Below are positions 1 through 8,999 of a stretch of 64,000 bases of DNA, in pieces. Numbering within the stretch: the stretch's first letter is position 1; each line of letters starts with the position of its first letter. Under the pieces are notes generated by a model. It saw only the letters and a list, made by a program, of their open reading frames with translations. It searched no databases and was not told the DNA's origin. The translations under genes and the position numbers were made by a program. Source of the stretch: Axinella damicornis (taxonomy: Eukaryota; Porifera; Demospongiae; Axinellida; Axinellidae); assembly GCA_963931865.1 (NCBI GenBank), contig OZ007518.1, positions 6,626,570-6,690,569 of the forward strand. Reading direction: 5' to 3'.

Positions 1-545
1 TACTTCACTTTCATTCATTTCCACTGCACATTTCCATTGTGAGTTATGCTTCCAAATGGCACCCTTTCACTAATACTTCCACTTCCATTGCACTCTTCCA
101 TAGTATGCTTCCATCTCCATCAATATTGCACTCTTCCACGTACCGCCAGTAGCATCGCCATGACCCCGTATTGACCTTCACCCGCATGAAATGGAGATTG
201 GACAATAATTATTATTATCTGGAGAGAAGTGTCACCATTCCACTGCACCAGTCAGCATCTTAGAATTTTGAATACCACCGCATGACAACTGTCCACAGAC
301 CTGAGTGAACAACTTTTGACATTGTAAGACATCGCTTCCGTTCTTAGTGTTACGTTTGTATCCTGAAAGGAGCGTGTGAATAAACTGTAAACTTCGGATG
401 GTACATGCAATAATTATGGCAGAGTACAATGGAAGCGAAAGTGTGCAATGGAAATGAAAGCATACAATGGAAGATTTAAAGGAAGAGTGCAATGGAAATG
501 GAATTGTACCATGGAAGAGTGCGCAATAGAAGTGATACATACAAA
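1..545. repeat. Inverted pair of degenerate tandem repeats
   Basis: Positions 1-150 hold repeated pyrimidine-rich words such as TTCCATTGCACTCTTCC, and 405-545 hold their reverse complement (GAGTGCAATGGAAATGGAA). The two arms would pair as a large imperfect stem with a loop of about 250 bases. The short open frames here are by-products of the repeats. It may be the edge of a foldback element cut by the window start. Confidence 0.55.
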
Positions 546-930
546 ATCTAATGAAGTGCTGATGAAATTGGAGTAGTACACACGTAGGTAAGTAAGCCCT
601 TTTGGGCTTCCATATATAACCTCCATGCATGGATGCCCCTGCTCAATATTGGAGTAGTTTTTGCATGCACCCACAAACACAGGCAGTTCCCCGTCAGAGG
701 ACAAGACTGCGGCAAAAAAAAATGATGCAGGAATCTCATGCAGTTATCCTACGACAAAAGCACCATGAATGATCTTAACATGACTGCACTGATGTAGCTA
801 CCGATGATCATACTACTGATCTTACAAGCCAGATCTATTGTCTAAAGTTACATAATGCTGCCTACCCACCCACTGTGATCACCATTTCTCAAGTCTTCAT
901 AATTAATTCTCAATGCCTCAGCAGCATTTT

Positions 931-1145
931 GATTGGGCAAATGTACTATCTTGGCGGTAAATTTAAACTTGCTTGGTGAATGACAATCAAGATCACGCTC
1001 TCGGGGACCTGTGGATATGTCTGGTCACGCACCTGGAGTGTAGATTCTTTCCCGTGCGGTAACACGGCGCCCGCCAATTCAGTAGACATGCTGCATTCTG
1101 ATTGGTCAATGTATACAGCTGTGTTATTTTGGGCGGGAACTTGGA
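931..1145 (+). promoter_or_regulatory. Probable cell-cycle type promoter of the F-box gene
   Basis: Seen: an E2F-like site at 1127-1140 (TTTTGGGCGGGAAC), an inverted CCAAT box at 1101-1105 (ATTGG), a CCAAT at 1074-1078 next to GGCGCCCG, and a further ATTGG-containing word at 931-940 with TTGGCGG at 951. E2F plus CCAAT sites are common in promoters of S/G2/M genes. The block ends 160 bases before the F-box start codon. Assignment as promoter is inference. Confidence 0.45.
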
Positions 1146-1300
1146 AATCTTTGTGGCGCACGATGGACTTCAGCCGGGACCGATGTTGGACGTGTGACTG
1201 GTGAGAGGTAAAAGGACAGTGTCTCCTCAGAATAGTTATCTCAGATTGTGGATTCCATCATCTCTCCTGTCACTTCAGTGTTCAACAACTTACTGCGAAA

Positions 1301-1910
1301 ATGGAAAAACTCATGACGCCAAATCAGTCCTCCGTCCTCATGACGCCCTCCTCCGTCAAGTCCGTAGGCTATTCTCCTCGAGTCCTCTCTCCCCTCTCTC
1401 TATTGTCGCCAGCTGCGACGCCTAAGACTCCACTGAATCTTCCCCCTTCCCCCCCAGCATTCAAGGACATCCTAAGTACGTTGTACCTGGGAGGAGTACC
1501 CCAAGTTGCTGAGAGAATCGTTTCCCTCCTCAACCCAGCTGACCTCTGCTGCTCTCAGCAAGTCTGCACAACGTGGAACGATGTTGTCTCCTCTGGTGCC
1601 CAATTCATGAGCAAAGTGAACACCTATCGCAGGCAGTGCAAGGAGAATGTTGAAAACCTGCACAAGACCGAAGAACCAATGGAGATCACAGTATCCCCAG
1701 TTAAGCGGAGACCACTAGCTGCCTTCACCCCCAACACACAGACGTTTCCAGACAACAAAAACAACATCCCCAACTCCATTCAATGGCAAGTGCATCAAGC
1801 CCTGGCACGAGGGGGATATTAGTGGGAGAGTGAGCCCCAGCAAAAGACCCAGACAGTCAGAGGCCATCTGTTGTACCAAGAAGAGCAAGAAGAGGCTGCG
1901 TAGGCTGTGA
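1301..1910 (+). CDS. Short F-box protein with KEN, RxxL and RL-tail features (Emi/FBXO5-like candidate)
   Basis: ATG at 1301 opens a 173-aa frame to the stop at 1820-1822. Residues 1-55 are rich in SP/TP sites. Residues about 60-98 look like an F-box (VAERIVSLLNPADLC, then CTTWNDVV). A KEN triplet follows at 114-116 and an RRPL (RxxL) at 136-139. The frame one base later runs without a stop from about 1701 to TGA at 1908-1910 and ends KKSKKRLRRL, like the C-terminal RL tail of the vertebrate APC/C inhibitors Emi1/Emi2. The simplest reading is one gene with a small frameshift near 1700-1790, real or in the assembly. Emi proteins also carry a zinc-binding region before the tail; no Cys/His cluster is seen here, so a truncated or processed copy is possible. 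F-box proteins bind SKP1 in SCF ubiquitin ligases. F-box fairly sure; Emi relation tentative. Confidence 0.6.
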
Positions 1911-2600
1911 ACTTGCATCAATTGGCTGAAGTATAACTCACCTTACACTGGTGCCAACAACAAGCCTCACTCGCTATGAAGCCTCCCATGCATTACTTGC
2001 TGTGAAGATGCAAGCCTGTGCAGAAGTGCACACAGAACACCACTGAAGACCCAGACTATTATGCCCTTGAATCTGTAGTCAATTTGTATTGTCATGCTGC
2101 TGAAGCGCTTTTGAAATCAAGAATTGCATTATAATACGAGTGCAGTTGGTATACGGTATTGCAAGCAACTCAGCACACTCTTGGACAGTAGACCTTATTC
2201 CGCCAAAATGAAGTTCCAGGTTTCCGTAGCTATGACAACACCCCTTGTACCATAGGCTACCATGCATGCAGACATGTTGCATCACAGATTTAATAATGAC
2301 ATTAATTAATAGTGTCCAATAATTATTGTTACCTCCTGCTCAACTTTCGTCCAGGCTCGTTGCTGGGATTTCCTTATTGTGTTCCCGGAGACAATAGCAT
2401 GTACCAATAATCATAAGATCAATCCTCTTTCTGCAAGACCAAGGTTATTCCATGAGCTAGCTACTCATGTGTATATGCACGAACTGGTTTCATGCTCTTT
2501 CATTGTGAAATCGGGGGTTGTGACTTGGCCGGTGTTGCAAGCACAAAATTGAATATGTGTGAGTGAACAGTCACATTAATTAATGCTCGGCAGAGCACGT
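1911..2600. other. Non-coding stretch
   Basis: 3' flank of the F-box gene and AT-rich intergenic DNA. No convincing exon, RNA gene or long repeat was seen. Confidence 0.5.
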
Positions 2601-2993
2601 ACCCCGTGCGCAACTTTGACTTGACAGCTATAAGCTTAGGCCTACCACCGATTATTCATACAGCATGCACGATGAGCTAGCTAGGCCACGATTATCAGCA
2701 TGCATATGCAGAATGAGATACCGTAAGTTGTGGCAGCATTAATGTTAGAAATAGGGTGTGGTCAAGTTGTATAAATTAGAAGCACGACTTTCACGCAGCT
2801 TTTCTCGGCCTCTCGAGTAGATCTCTGGTCTGTGAGTTACGTAGATGCTAGTATTTTCTGAATTCTGACACTTCTATCCTGAAATAAGCCTTCAACAAGG
2901 CCTTCACTGCTCAAACCGCTCTACATCTATGGACAGACTGACAGACAAACCAATCACTCTACCCCCTACTGCGCATGCGCACGGGGTAATTAG
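2601..2993. mobile_element. Candidate small TIR element
   Basis: ACCCCGTGCGCA near 2601 is matched by its reverse complement TGCGCACGGGGT near 2980-2993. Inside the right end is the palindrome TGCGCATGCGCA, also an NRF-1-like site. A similar end, in the other orientation and also beside a TGTCTGTCTG-type run, lies at about 36425-36510. No clear target duplication was found. Low confidence. Confidence 0.3.
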
Positions 2994-3028
2994 TTGTCAC
3001 AGTCACTGAAATTAGCTATGTACAAGAC

Positions 3029-3150
3029 AACCATTGTGTCCGAAGGAAGACATCGAAGTTTGTTGTTCGTGATGGTGACCTTCTCTACAAGAAAACTGTA
3101 CAGGGAAGCAACGGAAAGAAGGTGCAGCAGCATTTCTTCATAAATTATTA
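3029..3150 (+). pseudogene. Integrase-like N-terminal fragment (transposon remnant)
   Basis: An open frame to the TAA at 3147-3149 includes VVVRDGDLLYKK, which resembles the region preceding the zinc-binding segment of transposon and retroelement integrases (Ginger/KRBA2-like proteins). It lies 550 bases upstream of the Ulp1/PHD gene, and such integrase and Ulp1 modules co-occur in some DNA transposons. Too short to be certain; could be chance. Confidence 0.25.
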
Positions 3151-3196
3151 AATGTTAGTATTTTGTAGACTTTGCATAGGTTGGCTACTGTAGAAT

Positions 3197-3299
3197 TAGC
3201 CTCGTTGACAGGCCCCGCCCATCTGCATACTGCACACAAGTACATGTAGGATATGTATATACAAGTGGCGAAAACTGGGCGGGGTCTTGGAACGAGGCA
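3197..3299. mobile_element. Foldback hairpin, diverged
   Basis: Left arm starts TAGCCTCGTTGACAGGCCCC; the right arm ends GGGGTCTTGGAACGAGGCA. The ends match the TAGCCTCG family but the 9-bp duplication is no longer visible. Confidence 0.55.
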
Positions 3300-3478
3300 T
3301 ACCTTTCTGAGAATTTTGACACCAAGGCTGTCGTAATGTACATAACAACTACATTTTACGCCACTGAAGTTGGCGTTACATAAAGGGTAATTTAACACCA
3401 TTGAACTAAACTGATGAGGTTGCCCCTGATGTGCTTAAATGACAATTGACTCAGATGGACAATGATTGATGGTTAGTC

Positions 3479-3540
3479 TAGTCTATCGAGCTAGACCAAT
3501 TCTCTCGGAAGCAAGAGAATTGGTCTAGCTCGATAGACTA
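3479..3540. mobile_element. Foldback hairpin, 62 bp, perfect 27-bp arms
   Basis: Arms 3479-3505 and 3514-3540 are exact reverse complements around an 8-base loop (CGGAAGCA). The ends are TAGTCTATCG/CGATAGACTA. Flanks 3470-3478 and 3541-3549 are the identical 9-mer TGGTTAGTC, a target-site duplication. Confidence 0.85.
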
Positions 3541-3704
3541 TGGTTAGTCCAACTGAAACATTCCCTAACTGCTAGACCATCTTCTCCCTCTGGAAATGGA
3601 TGAGAATGAAGGAATTCGGTACAGCTATACAACTTCCTTTTGTGCACCACAGCTTTGATATGTTGTTCACACAACTCCTGATCATGAGCCGTCTATGAAG
3701 CATT

Positions 3705-4698
3705 ATGGCTTCATCACATCATGCAACATTGCATTCCAAGGTTGCCACTACCGGTACCACAGCAAATAGCCCTGTCAAAGCCCTTGCTTTCAAGCAGAGA
3801 GAGACTCTGAGGCAGAAAAATAAAGCAAGCAATCCTGTTCATGAAGTCCATGTAATTGACCTGACTACCACAACACTACCAGCTGCTCCGCAGCCACCAC
3901 TGTGGGTGCCCACATTGACTGTTGAAGATGATAAGGTGCTGCTAGATGGAGGATGGCTGTCTGACCGTTTAGTTAATGCAGGTCAGCGTCTGATACAGCA
4001 AGCACATTCGTGTGTGAGTGGGATGCAGAATGTTGCCATGGGCCACACCCTTGCATTTGATGTGATGCGAGGAGAGTTTGTGCAGGTGTTGCACACCGGT
4101 AAAGGGCACTGGGTTGCAATATCAACCATCGGGTGTCAAGCTGCTGAAGTTGACATATTTGACAGCATGTGTCCTGCACTCACTGGTGCCTTGCAGAGGC
4201 AGATAGCTGCCTTATTGTGTACCCAGCACAATGCCATCACAGTCAGGTACGTTGATGCCTGCTCGTCCACTCACTCTGGACACACTAACTAACCTTCCTG
4301 CTTTCTTCTACTCTTGCAGATACAGAAAGTGCCAACTACAGGATGGATCTGCTGACTGTGGTCTATTTGCCTTGGCATTTGCAGCAGTGTTGGCTGCAGG
4401 TGGACACCCCAGTGCCTACCTCTTTCACCAGCAGGCAATGAGAAACCATCTTCACCAGTGCCTCACCTTGAACAGATTTTCTCCTTTCCCTACAAGGAGA
4501 ATCGGGAGGGAGAACAGAAAGGCGGCAAGGATTAGTCAGCCTGTCCATGTGTACTGCACCTGCAGGATGCCTGCGAGTTTTGGCAACCACATGATTCAAT
4601 GTGGAAAGTGCCATAGGTGGTACCACCTGGATCTATGTGTGGTTGTCAGTGAACAAGCAACTAAAGCTAAATCCCAGTGGTTTTGTAGTGCTTGCTAG
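3705..4698 (+). CDS. Ulp1/C48-like cysteine protease with C-terminal PHD finger, two exons
   Basis: Exon 1 is 3705-4246 and exon 2 is 4320-4698. The 73-bp intron starts GTACGT and ends CTCTTGCAG; the junction restores an Arg codon (phase 2) and gives about 306 aa. Catalytic features of C48 (SUMO-protease fold) enzymes are visible: GHWVAIS (His), IFDSM (Asp), then LQDGSADCG with the Gln and nucleophile Cys. The C-terminus is a PHD-type zinc finger: CTCRMP, then C..C in IQCGKCHRWYH, ending WFCSAC. PHD fingers read histone tails; Ulp1-like domains with PHD fingers are known from transposon-encoded proteins in marine invertebrates. An integrase-like fragment lies upstream. No frame break is seen, so it may be a live domesticated gene or part of a transposon. 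Confidence 0.72.
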
Positions 4699-4796
4699 CT
4701 AAGCCCTTACCTTACTATTCACATTATGACATTTGCTATTTACTAAACATTCTATACCTGCAGCTGTTGTCTCCCCTATTCAGGCTCCCAGTTAGT

Positions 4797-4844
<48 letters not shown>
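4797..4844. repeat. Poly-G run (about 48 bases)
   Basis: Uninterrupted G tract; strong G-quadruplex potential and likely unreliable in length. Confidence 0.9.
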
Positions 4845-4845
<1 letters not shown>

Positions 4846-4947
4846 TAAGATAGTAGGCTAGCCTCTGCTAACGAAAAGTTAGTAAGCTAGTTATATAATG
4901 ATTTACTTACCTTGCTCAGCATATAGCTAGAGTCCATGTACATGTAG

Positions 4948-5135
4948 CTAGGACCAAATTTGTTGTCTTTCAAAAACGGTCCCACCTGGGACCAAAATTG
5001 ACAGGGTAGGACCAAATTTGTTGTACAAAAACAGTCTGGGGGGACCTAAATTGCCAAGCAAAAATGGTCCGGGGGACCGAAATTGACAAGCAAAAATGGT
5101 CCGGGGGACCAACTCTGACGGGGACCGATTTTGCC
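4948..5135. repeat. Minisatellite of about 35-45 bp units
   Basis: Several diverged units of the form GGACCAAAATTGACAAG followed by AAAAATGGTCCGGGG. Each unit contains GGACC and GGTCC and could fold locally. No gene. Confidence 0.7.
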
Positions 5136-5174
5136 ATGACAGGCCTTTCTTGGAAAATGGCAATGCTACAAAGG

Positions 5175-6380
5175 TAGTCTCATGCCCAGCCCTTCACGCG
5201 TGCCCCCACGGAGAAGGTCTGGTGTTTTGAGTGCGATTTCTTGTCACTAACACCTTTGCAATCTGGAATTTGAGATGGCGAAATCGAAGAGTGTGCACAT
5301 AATATACTACCAATTATTGTGGGTTACGTTGTCATAGTGTAGAGTGTCCCCCCACAAAATGTCCCCCCGGACATTATTCACTGGTGAATAATGTCCCCCC
5401 GGACATTATTCACTAGTGAATCATATCCCCCTAGGACATTATTCACTAGTGAATAATGTCCCCCCTCAGTGAATAGTGTCTCCCCCTAGGACATTATTCA
5501 CCAGTGAATTATGTCCCCCCTAGGACATTATTCACCAGTGAATTATGTCCCCCCTAGGACAAAATTCACTGAAACGCTACCACTCCTTGCACAAAGAGCA
5601 TTGTACTAGTGCCCCCTAAGCCTTAGTGATGTGTGCACGAACGCGAAAGTGTTCTTGGCTCTTTCTTCTCGCTTTTAGAAAAACCGGTGGGGTAGCAATG
5701 GAAGGTGAGCAACTCGTAAATCTCGTCATACTTGGGGTCCATGATATAAACGATCAGCAGTATAGCGCAGCGCTACATCGATCGATCACCTTCGAGCTTC
5801 GCAGATCGGCAATCACCTTGGTGGCGCATACGCAAGGGGGGACATTATTCACTGGAGGGGACATTATTCACTAGTGAATAATGTCCCCCCGGACATTATT
5901 CACTAGTGAATAATGTCCGGGGGGACATTATTCACGGGGGGACAGTATTCACTCCGACAACGTGACCGATCGATCGAGGAGGCAAAAACAGCTCAGTTTA
6001 AACAACTCGTAACAGGGACTTACTTCGCTGTTGGTTGATGACACCCCTTCGTAACTTCTAAGAACCTTTCAGCCATTTCCAACTCCGAAGAACAACGGTT
6101 TACGGCAATACCGGAATAACGAAGAAGTCCACCGTCCTTCTGTTAGCAGCCGATGTTTCGGGGGTTAGGGGACATCGCTGAATACTTGAAGTAGGGTCTA
6201 CAGCCACTGTCAAAAAGTACAGAAAGGAGCGTTTATCTTCAAATTTCTCTGATAATTGCATTCTTAGCGCAATCAGCGCTTCAATTACACCTACGCTGGA
6301 CACGCCTCTGTGACAAGAAATGTAACTCAAACCACCAGACGTTCTCCGCCGGTGGGCGTGGACGTTTGGGCACGAGACTA
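5175..6380. mobile_element. Long foldback-family TIR element, 1206 bp, 9-bp TSD
   Basis: The left end TAGTCTCATGCCCAG and the right end CTTTGGGCACGAGACTA-like terminus (TTTGGGCACGAGACTA) belong to terminal inverted repeats of about 70 bp. Flanks 5166-5174 and 6381-6389 are the identical 9-mer CTACAAAGG. Its ends match the small palindromes found throughout the window (compare 40996-41037), so it may be a longer member of that family. No transposase frame is visible, so it is non-autonomous. A second element is nested inside at 5323-5965. Confidence 0.75.
5323..5965. mobile_element. Nested TIR element built of GTCCCCCC/TTCACTAGTGAA repeats
   Basis: The left end (GTTACGTTGTCATAGTGTAG) and right end (reverse GTCACGTTGTCGGAGTGAAT) are inverted copies that continue for about 60 bases. 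Inside, 5350-5575 and 5838-5950 carry many units of ATTATTCACTAGTGAAT next to GGGGGGACA. The unit is itself palindromic, so each arm is an array of small cruciforms. The unique centre 5580-5835 has no recognisable protein. No clear target duplication. Confidence 0.6.
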
Positions 6381-6639
6381 CTACAAAGGCATGTGAGAGC
6401 CCCAGACTTCTGGAAAGACGAGCTTCAAGTTATCCGCCGAGTCATCCGCCGAGTGACTTCCGGTATACTTTTCCGCGGCCGCCGACTCGAAACTTTGCTA
6501 GAACCCCGCATGAAGTGCTTCTTTTGGAGTACAGGCAGGAGGAGCATGGGGAGTAAATCGCAAAAAGCCTGCAGGCTGGATAACTGTAAGTTAAGTCTCC
6601 GTCAACTATGCTATGTATAACTACTTTCGATCACCGTTA

Positions 6640-7075
6640 GGCCACTGTTTACTGCAAACATGTTTCTGGTCACAAATTTCCCCTACAATAGTGCGGGCGG
6701 GCGGTTACCATTATTCATTATTTTAATTATAATGACATCACATCCTGACAAAGGAGCCTCACGAGCAAGGAAGCAGCGCTATAAACGCGTCTCCAGCTAG
6801 ACTAGACGTAGCCTCGTACCCAGTCCCACGCCCAGCTTTTCGCCGCTGCTTAGTACTTTACCGTACTAAGCAGCGTTAGTACTTTACCGTACTAAGCAGC
6901 GACGAAAAGCTGGGCGTGGGACTGGGTACGAGGCTAGACCAGACGCACATGCACGCTACTTTGGGATCACGTGGTCAAATAATGATGTGACGTCATCAAT
7001 AATGGCCAATTGATGCGGTTCAGTCAACAAGATGCGGGCGGGTGACCAGAAACACACTTAATGTAAACAGTGGCC
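6640..7075. mobile_element. MITE with TTA duplication (PIF/Harbinger-like), empty site known
   Basis: The 436-bp insert starts GGCCACTGTTTACTGCAAAC and ends with the inverted form (TGTAAACAGTGGCC); the inverted repeats run about 35 bp. TTA occurs at 6637-6639 and 7076-7078. Copy B has the uninterrupted site (TAA at 13999-14001, minus strand TTA). A 3-bp TTA duplication with GGCC ends fits PIF/Harbinger MITEs. It carries a foldback hairpin (6809-6936). Confidence 0.75.
6809..6936. mobile_element. Foldback hairpin, 128 bp, with doubled core
   Basis: The arms start TAGCCTCGTACCCAGTCCC and pair to the end. The core word TTAGTACTTTACCGTACTAA occurs twice in tandem. Flanks GACTAGACG (6800-6808) and GACCAGACG (6937-6945) match at 8 of 9 positions. 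Confidence 0.8.
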
Positions 7076-7518
7076 TTACATGTACACACAGCATGAAATG
7101 GCATACTGTCAGGCACATTTGAACCAAGGGCATAGACAGTAAGGGTTTCCTCTTCAGAGAACGCACAAAAAATCAGTTCCAGGGTTATAGATAGTTTCGG
7201 AACCAGACCCTTTGTGCGGGGGAGGAGGAAAGGGTCTGGGCACGTTCCTACATTCGAGTTGTCCTCACGGAATGTAATTATGCGTGGTAATTAGCAATCA
7301 ACTGCGATACCACACGTACGATCACAGTCACCTGCTCGTTGCTCCCCTCGACTTTTGTCAGACACTCGCGGGTAACGCGGTACGGCACAGCGATTTGCCA
7401 TGTCTAGTCACTGGCGACATCGAAAGCTGGAAAAATTGTTTCCTTGACGTCATTTGCAATCAACGCTTCTGATTCGTTAGGTCAACATTCCGACCTGGGG
7501 ACAACTCGAATGTAAGAT

Positions 7519-8143
7519 CAGGGTTTCATACAGGATTTTTTGCTGGGGGGAGGGGGGGGGGGGGGGGACACATGGCAACCCATGCAAGCCCCACCCCCTC
7601 CCATTCCCTCGGCACGTCATATCGTACACAGGGTTGTGACCAACTGACATGTTTTGACATGTTCAGATCTGGGTACGTATTAGGCTACCTGCCTCATTCA
7701 TGTCATCGTGTACAGTACATGTAAATTTAGTGAAGCTTGCAACATCAGAAAGAAGAGCAGTGGCGGATCTAGAAATTCGGAAAGGGGGGTTCAGTGGTGA
7801 ATGTAGTGAACAGAGGCGCAAAGTGCTGATCTGTCATCCGCGCGAAGCGCAGAAAATTTTTTTTTTTTTGGCTTACAAGTAGTCTATGTTTTTAAAGAGA
7901 AAAACCACCGTATTTGCTGTGAGATGTAGCTAGCACACTTCACTTATTCACTACTTATACTGCTGCATGTCCAACCAGTTTAATATTTAATTTATATTGT
8001 CTTCTGTTTTCTGGGGGGGGGGGGGGGGAACCTAGCCTCGTTCCCACGCGGCCTGGGAATGAGGCTAGGGGGAACCTCACCTGGGGGGGGGGGGGGAATC
8101 CCAGGGCCAACCCCCCCCCCCCCCCCCCCTGTATGAAACCCTG
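7519..8143. mobile_element. TIR element with 5-bp duplication AAGAT, empty site known
   Basis: The 625-bp insert starts CAGGGTTTCATACAG and ends with the exact inverse CTGTATGAAACCCTG. AAGAT stands at 7514-7518 and 8144-8148, and only once in copy B (13561 region, reversed). The CAGGG end recalls hAT elements, but the duplication is 5 rather than 8 bp. Inside are long G and C runs, a CAGTGGCGGATC-type word at 7759 and a 35-bp foldback at 8033. Confidence 0.72.
8033..8067. mobile_element. Foldback hairpin, 35 bp (smallest full copy)
   Basis: Arms TAGCCTCGTTCCCA and TGGGAATGAGGCTA around a CGCGGCC-like centre. Flanks 8024-8032 and 8068-8076 are both GGGGGAACC. The flank is G-rich, so this single match is weaker than others, but it follows the same 9-bp rule. 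Confidence 0.75.
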
Positions 8144-8626
8144 AAGATGGTGCCCAGACCCTTTCCTCCTCCCCTGCACGAAGGGTCTGGTTCCGAGGAC
8201 CGAGACTAGGTTATAGACAGAGACTATTTTCTACTGAGTCAGTACGATGCTGAAGGTACCAGCTGTGATCAAGCATGTACAGCTATATGACTTGCTGGCC
8301 AGATGGTGGTAGGGGCAGGGGGCTGAGGAGGGGGGAGCTCAGATGAATCTCTGGACAACAGTCCCAAGACTCACCACAAAGATTTCAAGCCTCAATCCCC
8401 TCAAAGTCATGTGCGTATGTGGGGGATTGTGGTACTGTAGTCGCTCGTATGAGAGTTGGACCTGTGCGTAAAAGTGATTATGTGAGCTGTGCTTAATAAC
8501 ACACCACCATGGTATATGTTGTGTAGTGATGGTCTGATGGGGTCAATGCCAATGCCCAAAGGTTCAGTGACTATAGTATCCAGTTGTAGTGAAATGAGTG
8601 TTTTTCATGATGAACTTCCTCTTTGA

Positions 8627-8627
<1 letters not shown>

Positions 8628-8713
<86 letters not shown>

Positions 8714-8715
8714 AC

Positions 8716-8748
<33 letters not shown>

Positions 8749-8762
8749 CACATACACACACA
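8628..8762. repeat. CA/TG microsatellite
   Basis: About 135 bp of CA dinucleotides with rare ATA, CGC and CAAC interruptions. At the same place in copy B (about 13062-13084) only some 20 bp remain. Open frames over it are artefacts. Confidence 0.95.
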
Positions 8763-8999
8763 TAGCCAAAAGGAAACCTGGCTTGTCACCACACATGCTA
8801 AAGTGTGTGAACCTTTGGGAGTCCCAGCTGTAGCCCCCTCTCCCCTCACCTCCACCAATGGAAGGAGGGAGGAAGAGGGGGGCAAGGGCCTTTTTCAACC
8901 ATAGGTGATATCACAGGTGAGGGGGAGGGGGTGTGAGGGGGAGGGAGGAGGGGGTGTGAGGGGGAGGGAGGAGTGGAGCCATGATATATGTATTGATCA

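Larger units (their letters stand above)
7192..8208. mobile_element. Foldback-family TIR element, interrupted by another element; 9-bp TSD
   Basis: Ends TAGTTTCGG and CCGAGACTA; inverted repeats of about 90 bp contain CCAGACCCTT and ATTCGAGTTGTCC. The 9-mer GGTTATAGA stands on both sides (7183-7191, 8209-8217). Without the insert at 7519-8143 it corresponds to the 389-bp element at 13497-13885. The frame 7284-7472 inside it is conserved in the sister copy but has no recognised domain. Confidence 0.75.
6445..8862. repeat. Inverted duplication, copy A
   Basis: 6470-6637, 7079-7513 and 8149-8860 match the reverse complement of 12970-14185 (copy B). Relative to B, copy A has gained two mobile elements (6640-7075 and 7519-8143) and a much longer CA repeat. 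Short open frames shared by the copies (for example 6366-6620 and 14018-14311) look non-coding. Confidence 0.8.

Noticed and set aside
3479..3540. Bacterial-type terminator hairpins
   Set aside because: Stem-loops lack the context, and the flanking 9-bp duplications identify them as mobile elements in an animal genome.
6366..6620. 84-aa frame shared with 14018-14311
   Set aside because: Part of the inverted duplication and partly within element ends; no domain, so the similarity is not evidence of coding.
7284..7472. Frame conserved in 13560-13793
   Set aside because: Lies between the inverted repeats of the foldback-family element; conservation is explained by element and segmental duplication.
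8564..8904. Overlapping frames on both strands
   Set aside because: They translate the CA repeat (Thr-His or Cys-Val runs) and are artefacts.
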